Below, in pieces: positions 47,628 through 58,465 of a stretch of DNA of 64,000 nucleotides; within the stretch, counting starts at the first letter, position 1; every line of letters begins with the position of its first letter. The notes beneath the pieces are model-generated. The model was not told the origin of the DNA. It ran no database searches and was given only the letters and a program-made list of their open reading frames with translations. The stretch lies in NCBI GenBank assembly GCA_015499995.1, contig JADNRV010000010.1:186001-250000 (forward strand), written 5' to 3'. The position numbers and the translations under genes are program-made. The stretch comes from Flammula alnicola. Lineage: Eukaryota > Basidiomycota > Agaricomycetes > Agaricales > Strophariaceae.

Positions 47628-49590
47628 ATGCCGAACCGCCAGCCTTCTCGTGCTCCTTTGCCTGCCATACCCGCCATCGATTATCGCCTGGTCGCGAAAA
47701 CACCTTACGCGGAGCTCGGGAGTTATCTAGCTAGTTACTTGGCCTCAGGTATGCATCGCGTGCTTCTTTCTTTTCCTTGCCTGACGGGCGTGTATTGTGG
47801 TGTTCCTCAAGTTCCTCTAAACCTTCGCTCAAACGCCAGATCGAAGCTGACGAGACTGATGGTTATTCAATTTTATGAGCTATCAACGGATGTGTGCGAT
47901 GAACTTGTTCGTCGAAGAGTTGAGGACATTGAAGGTTTGTCGCTTTCGACTGTAATATGACGGCCTCTCACTGTATTTCAGTTCCGTTTCTTCCGAACAG
48001 AGAGGAGTTCCATCCCAAACGGAATCAAGCGTGTGGAAAATTGGCAACGCTAGATCTTTCGAGCGACATTTATTTCGAGTTGGGAAGACGATATCCTGAG
48101 TTCAAGGATCTCCCAAGAAACTGCGATGAGAATTTTTCAGCTGCACTCGCATCTCGGCATAAACCCTCGCAATCATTCTATTCAGAGATCAGAGGACCGT
48201 GAGCGTAAATTTGGCCTACGACCGGGCCAAGCGCCCAGCACCACAAGCGATGACACTACCACTTGTACCTTCAGCTTCGGATGCCATACAGAGGCTCGGT
48301 CTTCCAGACCTCACAGATAGTATCGCTCTGGATCGCTCTACGTTCGATCCTATAGGTCGAGGAGCCTGTGTCCCCCTCGCAACACTCTCAGCACTCTCAG
48401 CAAGCGGGGTGACGAAGAAGGTTCTTTACAGATCACTTTCACGACCACATCTTATTAGCACTTATGTCGATATTTCAGGCAGGTTGCTGTCAAAGTTACT
48501 CGCGCTCACGTATATAGAGAAGAAAATAAATGGAAGATAGAGAAGGTATGTATTCTGACGTACCGAGGAGTGAGATTCATGGATAATAACATCTACGCAG
48601 CGACTGAAAAGGGAAATACGCATCTGGGCGCGTCTCCAGCACCACAACATTATTCCATCGTCAAACTTCGGATTTTTTTTTTTTGTGTTCATTAACGTCT
48701 ATTGAGGCAGAACTTCGGATCATATACCGCGATGGTATGCCCTTGGATGAGTGGAGCGGATCTTTACAGATACCTCAACACTAGAGGGTCTGGACTTAAC
48801 TTCGGACGTCGGTTACTAATTGTGAGTTTCGCGCTGCATGTAGCTATTTTTCTGAAAACTGAATGCGTCCATTATTACAGCTCTCAGATGTCGCAGAAGG
48901 ACTTGCCTACCGTGAGTACTGAAGACATTCCTGGGCTACCCAAACTTATCTTTAATGTCCTTCTAAAAAGTCCATTCAAGGCAGATAATTCATGGAGACC
49001 TTCCTACGGTATGTTGTTCGCTTATTCTCTACAGCAGACAATGTGACTTTTGCTTTTTTTTAAGGCCAACATCTTGATGCACGAAGGACGAGCCCACTTG
49101 CATGACTTCGGTCTTTCCAATATAAAGGCCGAAATTCGAAGTGAGTCGTTTATGACCTCCAAAGTAGGCGATGCTGCCAGAAGGACTGCACCATAACTTT
49201 TCCATTTTGACCCCGAAGACAGCCCCGAGTTAACAACAAATTGCGATATCTATTCATTTGGGAGCGTCGCGCTGCATGTAGCCGTCTATGCTTCTTCATA
49301 AACATCTTCTGAGCTGACCAAAGTCTATAGATAATCCCTGGAAGAATCCCGTATGAAGACATTACTCATGATTAACAGATTGTCACGCGGGTGACTAAGT
49401 CTGGGGCAAGCGGTCCTCCCAGACCGTCAGAGCCTCTGTTGACTAACGAGTGTTGGGAATTTATCTTGTGTTGCCTAACACGAAACCATCTAGCCCGTCC
49501 GCATGTTAATTGGATCTGGCAGTCTCTTAAAATTCTGCGTTCAGCATCGTCTACGGAGGATAGTAGGCAATCTGACATTTGATCTTGAAA
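47628..49590 (+). pseudogene. Spa2-homology domain joined to kinase, K2
   Basis: Exons 47628-47748, 47812-47934 and 47982 onward encode MPNRQPSRAPLPAIPAIDYR, SNARSKLTRLMVIQFYELST DVCDELVRR and then VPFLPNREEFHPKRNQACGK LATL with YFELGRRYPEF. These are the two repeats of the GIT/Spa2 homology domain found in the polarisome scaffold Spa2. After about 48110 the frame changes, and from about 48295 the array linker (LPDLTDS) and kinase follow: VAVKVTRAHVY (48483-48545), CPWMSGADLYRYL, IIHGDLPT, HLHDFGLSN. Damage: the glycine loop is altered (IGRGACV), the PLLG segment is lost, a 37-nt insertion splits an exon at 48674, RWAAPE reads RRTAP followed by TAA (49194-49196), and the C-lobe is frameshifted. 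So it is a chimeric, dead copy. Confidence 0.8.
48664..48720. other. Small poly-T insertion with 10-bp target duplication
   Basis: AACTTCGGAT occurs at 48664-48673 and again at 48711-48720, enclosing 37 nt that start with a run of T and end GAGGCAG. Undamaged kinase copies have this word once (AACTTTGGAT). Seen from the minus strand, the insert ends in poly-A, the pattern left by target-primed retrotransposition of a very short RNA piece. Confidence 0.75.
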
Positions 49591-50124
49591 ACTTAAGCTC
49601 GCCCATGTACTGACAGGATCATCGCTCAATACCACACTGAGTATTTACATACAAAGCTACCGAAACACGCCAGACGTGATAACCTGCCATTAAGGTGCTT
49701 GAATGAGTGTAGTGTTGTAGTATAGAGTGTCGACTGAGAGTCTCTGCTGAGCGCTGAGCGGTCATCTCAATGAACCCTTGGGATAGACGACATTATTTAA
49801 TCGCGGGATCGGCCGCGATTCCAAGAGCTTTCGAGAATCGTTCAACTGGAGAAATCCGTTCATGGTGGTTTCATGTCAGTTTAAGTTAGAGAACACAGGC
49901 CTGGACAAGAACAGCACAGTTATGCATTCCGAAGTGCCTAGAATCGTGAACACTGGCGGGCGTCAATCAGATAACGGGCCGGGTTCGGCAATGCTACATG
50001 CACGCACGTGCACGTGTTTTTCCATCAGTTCTTCTCATCCCCCCAGTTCTGAGGCTGAGTTCATCGGACTCGCACGATGGGTAAATTGATTATGCCATCG
50101 TGGTTGTTGCTAATTGCCTCCAAG
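49591..50124. repeat. Junction of unit K2 3' flank and unit F 5' module
   Basis: About 49640-49700 matches the 3' flanks after units F and G (TACAAAGCTACCGAA). From about 49960 the shared 5' module begins (GGGCGTCAATCAGATAACGG). This tail-to-head join shows that K2 and F are neighbours in a tandem array. Confidence 0.7.
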
Positions 50125-52202
50125 ATGTCTAAGGCTCTTCAAAAGACCTCCACCGAGAAGCTGTCTCCAGGGTGAGCTATCACATTTCGCATTGATGAGT
50201 TACCCCACTCAAATGATACTGATTAGTGCAAGACCATCATCAGCCTTTAAAAGCCCAAGAGTATTGACATCTACTGTATACGCAAGGACGAGATCAGTGG
50301 TGCCGTTAGTACATTGCAGATGATGTCTATGGGTGATACCGTCTAATGTCACGTACAGCACCGAACAGTCGCGTCTTTTTGCTCTCATCATCGGCATCAA
50401 CACATATGAGTCGGATGAGTTCAGGAACCTTCGCGGTGGTGTTGCCGATGCAGAATCATTCAAGCAATACCTCGAAGTTGATCTCAAGGTTCCTCGGAGC
50501 CAGATAACCTTTCTGACTGAAAAAGACACCTCCCGCTCCGCCATCCTTAGTGGCTTCAAGAGTCTCCAGAATGACTCTCGCATACAACGAGGGGATCCCA
50601 TCTTCATTTTCTATGCCTCTAGAGGGGGAAGATATTGATATTGGGTTCATGAAAATCTTCCTCGTCAGCCAGCCTGTCGATCTCTCGGATGTAGCTCAAG
50701 AAGCGCCATTCGAATCGTTTCACCGTCAAACGATGTGGAAGAAACCAGTCGAGCCAATCTGGGGTACTGTCACTATACCTTTGATCCAACGCCGATACCC
50801 CTTGACCCGACAAAGACCTGCAGTGGATCCGAATACTCTTGCTATCGCACCACGCCGAGAAGGTCTTCCACCTTCTTCAAACTTTGATCTTCCAGACCTC
50901 ACGGATAGTGTCGCACTGGACGGTTCTAGGTTCGATCCTATCGGCCGAGGAGGGTATGCTGATGTTCACCTCGCAACATTCTCAGCAAGCGGGGTAACGG
51001 AGAAGGTTCTGTACCTATCCCTTTCATGCCTGTAAATTATAACTTACGTTTTCATTCCCATAGGTCGCTATCAAGGTTATTCGTTCGCACGTGTATTCAG
51101 AAGAGAGTAAGTGGAAGATAGAGAAGGTATGCATTCTGAATTACTGGCAAATGAGATTTGAGGCCGTCGCTCATGTAGTTTGCCCAGCGATTAAAGCGAG
51201 AAATATACATCTGGGCTAGTCTTCGGCATCCCAACGTTGTTCCGTTATTAGGCACTGTGTCAAACTTTGGATCATATACCGCGATGGTATGCCCTTGAAT
51301 GAGTGAAGGGGATCTTTGCCGATACCTTGACGAAAGAAAAACTGAGCTTAACTTTGGACGCCGACTGCAAATTGTGAGTTTCCCGCATGCGTTGCATTTA
51401 GCTATTTCTCTCGACATTGATTGTGTCAACTCGTGCAGCTGTCAGAAGTCGCGGAAGGACTTGCATACCGTGAGTACTGAGGATATTCCTTGTCTGCTCA
51501 AATATTTTTTAAATTTCCTTTAAAAAGTCCATTCAGCGCGGATCATTCACGGGGACCTTACTACAGTATGTTATCAGCCGCCTGTTTTCTATGCCAGACA
51601 GCGTGACTGTTCTCCTTTCAGGCCAACATCCTGATGCACGAAGGACGAGCCCACTTGCATGACTTTGGTCTTTCCAATACGAAGGCTGAAACTCGCAATA
51701 GCTCATTTATGATCTCCAAAGTAGGAGGTGCCGTGAGATGGGCTGCACCCGAGCTTTTTCCCTTTGACGAGGACACCCCCGAATTGGCAATGCATTGCGA
51801 CATCTATTCATTTGGAGCCGTCGCGTTGCATGTAGGTTTCTGCGCTCGCCCATAAATGTCTTCTGAGCTGACCAAAGCCTATAGGTAATCTCTGGAAGAA
51901 TCCTGTATGAAGACTTGTCCGACTTCCAGATTCTCATGCAGTTAACTCGACCTGAGTCCAGGGCGAGCGGCCCTCCCAGACCCCCAGAGCCACTGTTGAC
52001 CGATGAGTGTTGGGGTTTTATCTGTTGTTGCTTGACGCGAGACTATCTTGCCCGTCCGGATGTCAATGAGCTCCGGAAGTTGCTCAAAATGCTGCGTTCT
52101 GGATCAAGCACCGAGGCATTGGCGGCCAACGTATCATTTGATCGTGATGAAAGCTCACACTCACCCGTTGACGAGTTCAACCATACCGAAATGCCTAGAT
52201 AA
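50125..52202 (+). pseudogene. Caspase-kinase chimera with internal deletion, unit F
   Basis: Exon 1 from ATG 50125 (MSKALQKTSTEKLSPG, to 50171). The protease start lies at 50359 onward (LFALIIGINTYESDEF). At about 50610 the sequence jumps from FYA, just before the catalytic His, to the beta-rich region (DIDIGFMK), with a frame change and a TGA at 50636-50638. Roughly 1.5 kb present in C and G is missing, including both catalytic residues. The beta region then runs into a linker (LPDLTDSVALDGS) and kinase: IGRGGYADVH, VAIK (51064-51126), IIHGDLTT, HLHDFGLSN, WAAPELF and a full C-lobe ending at 52202. Kinase exons: 51064-51126, 51188-51373, 51439-51469, 51528-51565, 51622-51831, 51885-52202. 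TGA at 51296-51298 replaces the Trp of CPWMSG. The donor after the second small exon is also lost. Clearly dead, but it keeps the full kinase exon series. Confidence 0.85.
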
Positions 52203-52540
52203 AGTAGCACACATATTGTTTAAATACAAAGCTACCGAACCACGCGAGAGGTGGTCACCTCCAATTAAAACGGCTAAATTACGGTACTTATTATCTGAAA
52301 AACTGTGGTGTTGCTGAGAATGTCGACTAAGAGTCTAGGATAAGGCTTATAGGATATAGCAGACTCGGACGCGCGGAGTGGCCATCTAGGCTTGATCAGG
52401 TAAACAACACATGTACAAAAATCCGTTCATGATGGTAAGATAAACAGGGCGATATTTTAAGTTAAGAGCACAGGCCTGGCAAAAGAAAAATATTATTACT
52501 GCATGCCGCAGTGAGCGGCGACCTGATGCAGACAGGGATG
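52203..52540. repeat. 3' flank of unit F, repeated after unit G
   Basis: Colinear with about 57569-57890: AGTAGCACACATATTGTTTA, ATACAAAGCTACCGAA, GGCTTGATCAGGTAAACAA and TACTGCATGCCGC in the same order. Non-coding. Confidence 0.8.
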
Positions 52541-53640
52541 AAGGGATGGTCTTGTGGCCTGCTCCGCCAGGTGCGAGCGAGGACCTCGCGACGAACTATG
52601 GTATGGGAATGGGCATGCTTGATTCGCTGATGGTCCGCTCAACGCTTTGAATTCTCTCGGCGGCAGTGGCGGCGGTGTCGGGCCTGTTCCGGGTGTTGTG
52701 GGGAGCGTTGCGGGATTGCAGCCACAGCAGCAGCAGCAGCATTTGCACAGCGCGTTGGATGAGTTTGTCCAGCCGACGAGTTTTGCATCGAATGCGAGTG
52801 GCGTGTCTGGAAGGATTAGCCTTGGGTGGCGCGAGTCGTCGCTTGGAGGTATTCAGAAGCCGTTGCCACTGGCCAAGCAATTCCACGTCCTTGCAGTCCT
52901 CTTCTTGGAACCAGTCGCTGTAGTCTTCTACATCCCAACTACGAACACAGCCACAAGAAGTAATACAGCCGCCAGGCAGCTACATTGCAAAAATGTCGTC
53001 GTTTTCGACACTGTCTTTCGGCTGTGCAGGTCGGGGGGTGAGACGGATACGAGCTTGGTGGGCCTGGAGAGCTTAGAAGGAGGTGGTGCGAGAGGCGTGT
53101 ATGAGCGGGCAAAGGAAGATGCGACGCACGAGAGGGAGAGGAGACGGTACAGAGAGGGAGAGGAGGCGGGACAGAGATAGGCTGTCGGGTTAGCAAGAGT
53201 GGGAGAGGGAGATGAACCTAGTGCGCTTGCGTGCGACGAACCCTACGGCCGTTGGTACATTCCATGGAGTCGATGGTGGGATGTCTTCAGGTAGTGGTGT
53301 CATTGGTATTGGTGGCGGGGTTGGTACGGGGTGAATACGAGTGCGACGCCGACATAGAGCTCGAGCACCCCTTCCGGTTTGGTGTTGGTGCCAGCGCGAG
53401 CGAAGCAATGCGTCGTGAGCATCGCCCACTACTGCTGCTTTAGAGGATCAGCGTGCCACTGCCAATGGGTCTTCTGCAGCGGGATCTGTGGACATTTCAA
53501 CGTTGGCCGGGGCAGAAGCTCAAGCTCATGATCAGCAACAACGAGAGGAGCAGGAGTCAGATCTTCATCCAGAGACAATTGCGACCGGAGGACGGAAGTC
53601 TCCGATGCGCCGTGTCGTCCAGAGAAAGTCGGAATTTAGA
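52541..53640 (+). other. Unassigned coding-like fragment between units F and G
   Basis: Three open stretches (52647-53180, 53231-53443, 53488-53796) carry low-complexity protein: Gly-rich, then LQPQQQQQHLHSALDEFVQP, then AHDQQQREEQESDLHPETI. Frames change between them, and no ATG or splice series joins them convincingly. GC content is higher than in the array around it. It could be remains of an unrelated gene (glutamine-rich, perhaps regulatory) inserted between two array units. I do not recognise it. Confidence 0.3.
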
Positions 53641-53769
53641 CCTGTGACCGGTGACCACCCCGCCTCGGAATTCCTATCCGAGTTCATCGCCATTCTGTAT
53701 CAGCCGCATATCCCCAATCGATGGCTAGGATTAATTATACCGTCGTGGTTGTTGCGTGCTCATTGCCCT

Positions 53770-56700
53770 CAGGGTGTCTTTGTTCCTCGTGGCTAAGACT
53801 GAAGTTCGTCGCAATTCCTCCAACGCCGTAAAGCCGTCCTCGGGGTGAGCAATCGCATTTCGCAATAGTTATGGGATACTATGACTCATTCAAATGATAC
53901 TTCAGCATTAGACCATCTCCAGCCTCCGAATGCACAAGGTAAGTATCAGCCACCATACCAAACTCATGATTATCGATTTCTCCATCATCCACTGTACATT
54001 CAAGGATGAGTTCTGTGACGCCGTTAGTACATTGCAGATGATGTCTATGAGTGACAGCATCTAATATCGCATACAGCACCGAACAATTGCATCTTTTTGC
54101 TCTCATCATCGGCATCAACACATACGAGTCGGACGAGTTCAGGAACCTTCGCGGTGGTGTTGCCGATGCAGAATCATTCAAGCAATACCTCGAAGTTGAT
54201 CTCAAGGTTCCTCGGAGCCAAATAACCTTTCTGATTGAAAGAGGCGCCTCCCGCTCCGCCATCCTTAGTGGCTTCAAGAATCTCCAGAATGACTCCCGCA
54301 TACAACGAGGGGATCCCATCTTCGTTTTCTATGCTGGTTACGGAGGAGAACTCAAACCGCCACAGGGCTGGGACACGGGCGGACGCAAAATCCAAGTGTT
54401 GGTACCTCACGATTACTCGACCAAACGCAAAATTCCTGGTATCACCGATCGCGAAGTGAGAAAGTTGCTCGATGAAATTTCTAAGGAGAAGGGTGATAAC
54501 ATCGTGGGTTTTCCTCCATTCCCGTCGATATGGTTCTTTGATTTCCTTACTCCGATCTTAGACTGTTGTATTCAATTGTTGCCACGCAGCATCTGGGAGG
54601 AGGGTAGATGAAGACGAGTCACCATCCCTCGTCCGATCTGTTGCAGCAGAGTTGGACTGGAGCACCTATTCTGACATTTTTGAAGGAGAGGAGAGAGCTG
54701 CACAATTTTCTCCTGAGACAGCTCATATTGGTCTAAACTCACATGTTCTCGTCACGGCGTGCAGCTTGACCGAGTACGCCAAAGAATCCAATGGTCGGGG
54801 AAACTTTTCGACTGCCTTTCTCACCCTTCTTCGAACGACGGGACCTGATAAACTAAGATATCGCGATATCTCGAAACACCTGGATCTTATCTCAAAGTCG
54901 GTAACATCAAATCCCTTGTGGTCTGGGCGACCTATTGACATACAAAATATTTCTGTTTATCGCAGCCAAAACCCTCAGTGCGAGGGTGTGAATCAGAACC
55001 GCTTCATCTTCAACAAGATGGTTCTTCCTCATCAGCGTGCACCCATTTCCGTTCGATCCGAGCAGGGAAATTTTATTCTTGAGGCTGGCACTGCTCAAGG
55101 AATCAACATTGGTGCCGAGTTTACCATTTACGCCAGCAAAGAGGACGTCGCTCGTGAAAATCTGATGGGAGTATTGGTTGTTGATGCAAAATACCTGGAA
55201 TCCTACTCCGCTACTATGAAGGTGCCCCCTGGCGCGCCAAATATTTTTCTTCCTCAGCCTGGTGTTGCTGTGCAAACACAGGCAGGTCATCGACCCGATC
55301 TTCGACTCTTTATCCGCCCTGATCCCCAACAATCTTTGATCTCGCTAGTGCGAGAGACAAGGCACGATTTCCCGAATGTCACCATCGTTGAAAAGGAGGA
55401 AGATGCACAGATTTCCATCGAAATGTTAAATGGAAAAGTAACGCTGCGCATCGTGGAGCAGAAGTTGACGCGGTATAATTTCGCTCGTCAAATTGATGGC
55501 ATCGATCCGACGCTGGAGGGGCTAAGCCCCATACTCAAGACTGCGGCGCACTACTACTGGCAGCTTAATCGCACAAACGATAGCCCTGAAGTTATGAACA
55601 GCATTCAGGTGAAATTCTATAAACTACGCGAGGACGAAGTTTCAGAAGATCTGATTCCCGTTGGAGACAATCTCTGCGTCGACAACGAGATCGATTTCAT
55701 AGTCGAAGAAGACCAACCGTACGGCGTCAAATTAATAAATACAAACAAATCTCGCGATTTCTTTCCGAGCCTTTTTTGTTTCGATTGCAGCGACCTTAGT
55801 ATAGGTATGTCTCTTCGGGAAAATATTTGCCAAAAGATTCTGCTGATCGAGTCAACGTCATATAGGATCTTATTACCAACACCCACTTCCAGGAGCTGCA
55901 AACCACATCGCCGAGCCCCCTTTGCCTATGAATGGCGGAAGTCTCACTATTGGATATGGTGCAGGAGGAGCCGCGCCGTTCTCCTACTTTCTACGAGAAG
56001 GACAAGATGTCGATGTCGGGTTCATGAAAGTCTTTCTCTTCAGTAAACCTGTCGATCTCTCGGATGTAGTTCAGGACACGCCATTCGAGGAAGGACGCCA
56101 TCAAACAACGCGGAAGAAAACATTGAAGCCGACTTGGGGTACTGTCACTATACCTGTGATCCAACGCCGCTATCCCTTGACCCGACAACGATCTGCGGTG
56201 GATCCGAATACTCTTGCTATTGTACCACGCCGAGAAGGTCTTCCACCTTCCCCAAACTTTGGTCTTCCAGACCTCACAGGTAGTGTCGCTCTGGACGGTT
56301 CTAGGTCCTATCCTATCGGCGTAGGAGGATATGCTAATGTTCACCTCGCAACACTGTCAGCAAGCGGGGGACGGAGAAGGTTCTGTACCTATCCCTTTCA
56401 CGCCTGTAAATTATGACTTACGTTGTCATTCCCATAGGTCGCTATCAAGGTTATTCGTCCGCACGTGTATTCAAAAAAGGATAGGTGGAAGATAGAGAAG
56501 GTATGGATTCTGAATTACTGGCAAATGAGATTTGAGGTCGTCGCTAATGTGGTTTGCCCAGCGATTAAAGCGAGAAATATACATCTGGGCTGGTCTTCGG
56601 CATCCCAACGTTGTTCCGTTACTAGGCACTATGTCAAACTTTGGATCATATACCGCGATGGTATGCCCTTGGATGAGTGGAGGGGATCTTTGCCGATACC

Positions 56701-57365
56701 TTGACGAAAGGAAAGCTGAGCTTAACTTTGGACGCCGACTGCAAATTGTGAGTTTCCGCATGCGTTGCATTTAGCTATTTCTCTCAACATTGATTGTGTC
56801 AACTCGGACAGCTGTCAGAAGTCGTGGAAGGACTTGCATACCGTGAGTATTGAGGATATTCCTTGTCTGCTCAAATATGTTTTTAACTTCCTTTAAAAAG
56901 TCCATTCAGCGCGGATCATTCACGGGGACCTTACTACAGTATGTTATCAGCCGCCTGTTTTCTATGCCAGACAGCGTGACTGTTCTCCTTTCAGGCCAAC
57001 ATCCTGACGCACGAAGGACGAGCCCACTTGCATGACTTTGGTCTTTCCAATACGAAGGCTGAAACTCGCAATAGCTCATTTATGACCTCCAAAGTAGGAG
57101 GTGCTGTGAGATGGGCTGCACCCGAGCTTTTTCCCTTTGACGAGGACACCACCCCCGAGTTGGCAATGCATTGCGACATCTATTCATTTGGAGCCGTCGC
57201 ATTACATGTAGGTTTTTGCGCTCGTCCATAAATGTCTTCTGAGCTGACCAAAGCCTATAGGTAATCTCTGGAAGAATCCCGTATGAAAACTTGCAAGACT
57301 TCCAAATTTTCATGCGGTTAATTCGGCCTGGGTCCGGCCCTCCCGACCACCAGAGCCACTGTTGA
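53770..57365 (+). pseudogene. Caspase-kinase fusion with altered protease site, unit G
   Basis: The most complete copy of the fusion. Exons: first exon to 53844, 53906-53938, 54077-54503, 54562-55804, 55866-56379, then kinase exons 56438-56500, 56562-56747, 56812-56842, 56901-56938, 56995-57207, 57261-57365. The protease part is open throughout and about as long as in C, but FYAGHGGE reads FYAGYGGE (catalytic His to Tyr) and FDCCH reads FNCCH (Asp to Asn). The second Cys remains. The NPQCEG block, middle and beta regions, IQRRYP, linker and kinase follow (IGVGGYANVH, VAIK, CPWMSG, HGDLTTANIL, DFG, APE). Damage: the first exon has no ATG in frame, one base is missing before 56379 (frame lost into the kinase), and one base is missing near 57348, giving a TGA at 57363. 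So it is a recently dead gene or a pseudo-enzyme with a few late lesions. Confidence 0.85.
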
Positions 57366-57924
57366 CCGATGAGTGTTGGGATTTTATCTGTTGTTGCTTG
57401 ACGCGAGACTATCTTTCCCGTCCGGATGTCAATGAGGTCCGGAAGTTGCTCAAAACGCTGCGTTCTGGATCAAGCACCGAGGCATTGGCGGCCAACGTGT
57501 CATTTGATCGTGATGAAAGCTCACACTCACCCGTTGACGAGTTCAACCATACCGAAATGCCTAGATAAAGTAGCACACATATTGTTTAAATACAAAGCTA
57601 CCGAATCACGCGAGAGGTAAACACCTCCAATTAAAATGGCTAAATTACTATCTGAAAAACGGTAGTGTTGTTGAGAATGTCGACTAGAGTCTAGGATGCT
57701 AAGACATATAGGATATAGCAGACACGGATGCGGCTGAGCAGTCCTCTAGGCTTGATCAGGTAAACAAACAGAAACCCGTTCATGATGGTAAGATAAGACT
57801 GGGCGATGTATTTATCAAATTTAAGTTAAGAACACAGGCCCGGCAAAAGAACAACACATTTACTGCATGCCGCGTTGAGCGGCGACCTGCTAATGCCATG
57901 TGTGTCATTGTGTACCTCACGGGC
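57366..57924. repeat. 3' flank of unit G
   Basis: The kinase-tail homology continues out of frame to 57568 (FNHTEMPR end as in F), then the shared 3' flank follows to about 57890. Non-coding. Confidence 0.75.
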
Positions 57925-58435
57925 GTCAATTGCAATCAGATAACGGGCCGGTTGCAATTGCTCCAGGACCGGCCACACTGGTGACTGATTTTCATTTACT
58001 TTTCCGTTACTTGCTCCTTCCCGAGTTCATCAAACAATCGTCAAGCGTCTGTATCGGCCACAAGGAGGCCGTATGTCCCCATTGAATCGATCCAACTTCT
58101 CGTGCCGTCAGCACATCACACGATAGGCATAAATGATTATCGATTAAACCTGGCCGGTTGTTGGGTGGTCTCTACTTGGACTCTTTCGTCGCCTTTCAAG
58201 TTCTTTCAACGCCGTGCAACCGCCTTCAGGGTGAGTATTCACATTTCATACTATGGGATAGTATAACCCACCCAAGTGATACATCAGCATTAGATCATCA
58301 CTGGACTCCAAACTCCTAAGGTAGGTATCATGGCTTTTTCTGGACAGGGCCTAACTTGACATACAAAATGTTTCTGTCTGTTGCAGCCACGATCTTCAGA
58401 GCGAGGGTGTGAATCAGAACCGATTCCTTTTCGAC
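57925..58435 (+). pseudogene. Truncated caspase-unit stub H
   Basis: It begins with the shared 5' module (GGGCGTCAATTGCAATCAGA). The first-exon remnant RRLSSSFNAVQPPSG ends with donor GTGAGT at 58231, and a second small exon lies near 58287-58320 with donor GTAGGT. The sequence then jumps to the NPQCEG exon (GAGCGAGGGTGTGAATCAGA, near 58396) and stops at about 58435. The protease domain is deleted. The stub ends 30 nt before the ATG of the HET gene. Confidence 0.75.
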
Positions 58436-58465
58436 AGCGCGTCCGATATCTAATCCCACATTGAG

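Noticed and set aside
52647..53180. Gly/Gln-rich 177-codon frame as an intact gene
   Set aside because: No ATG with supporting context, changes of frame in the neighbouring stretches and low-complexity composition; kept only as an unassigned fragment.
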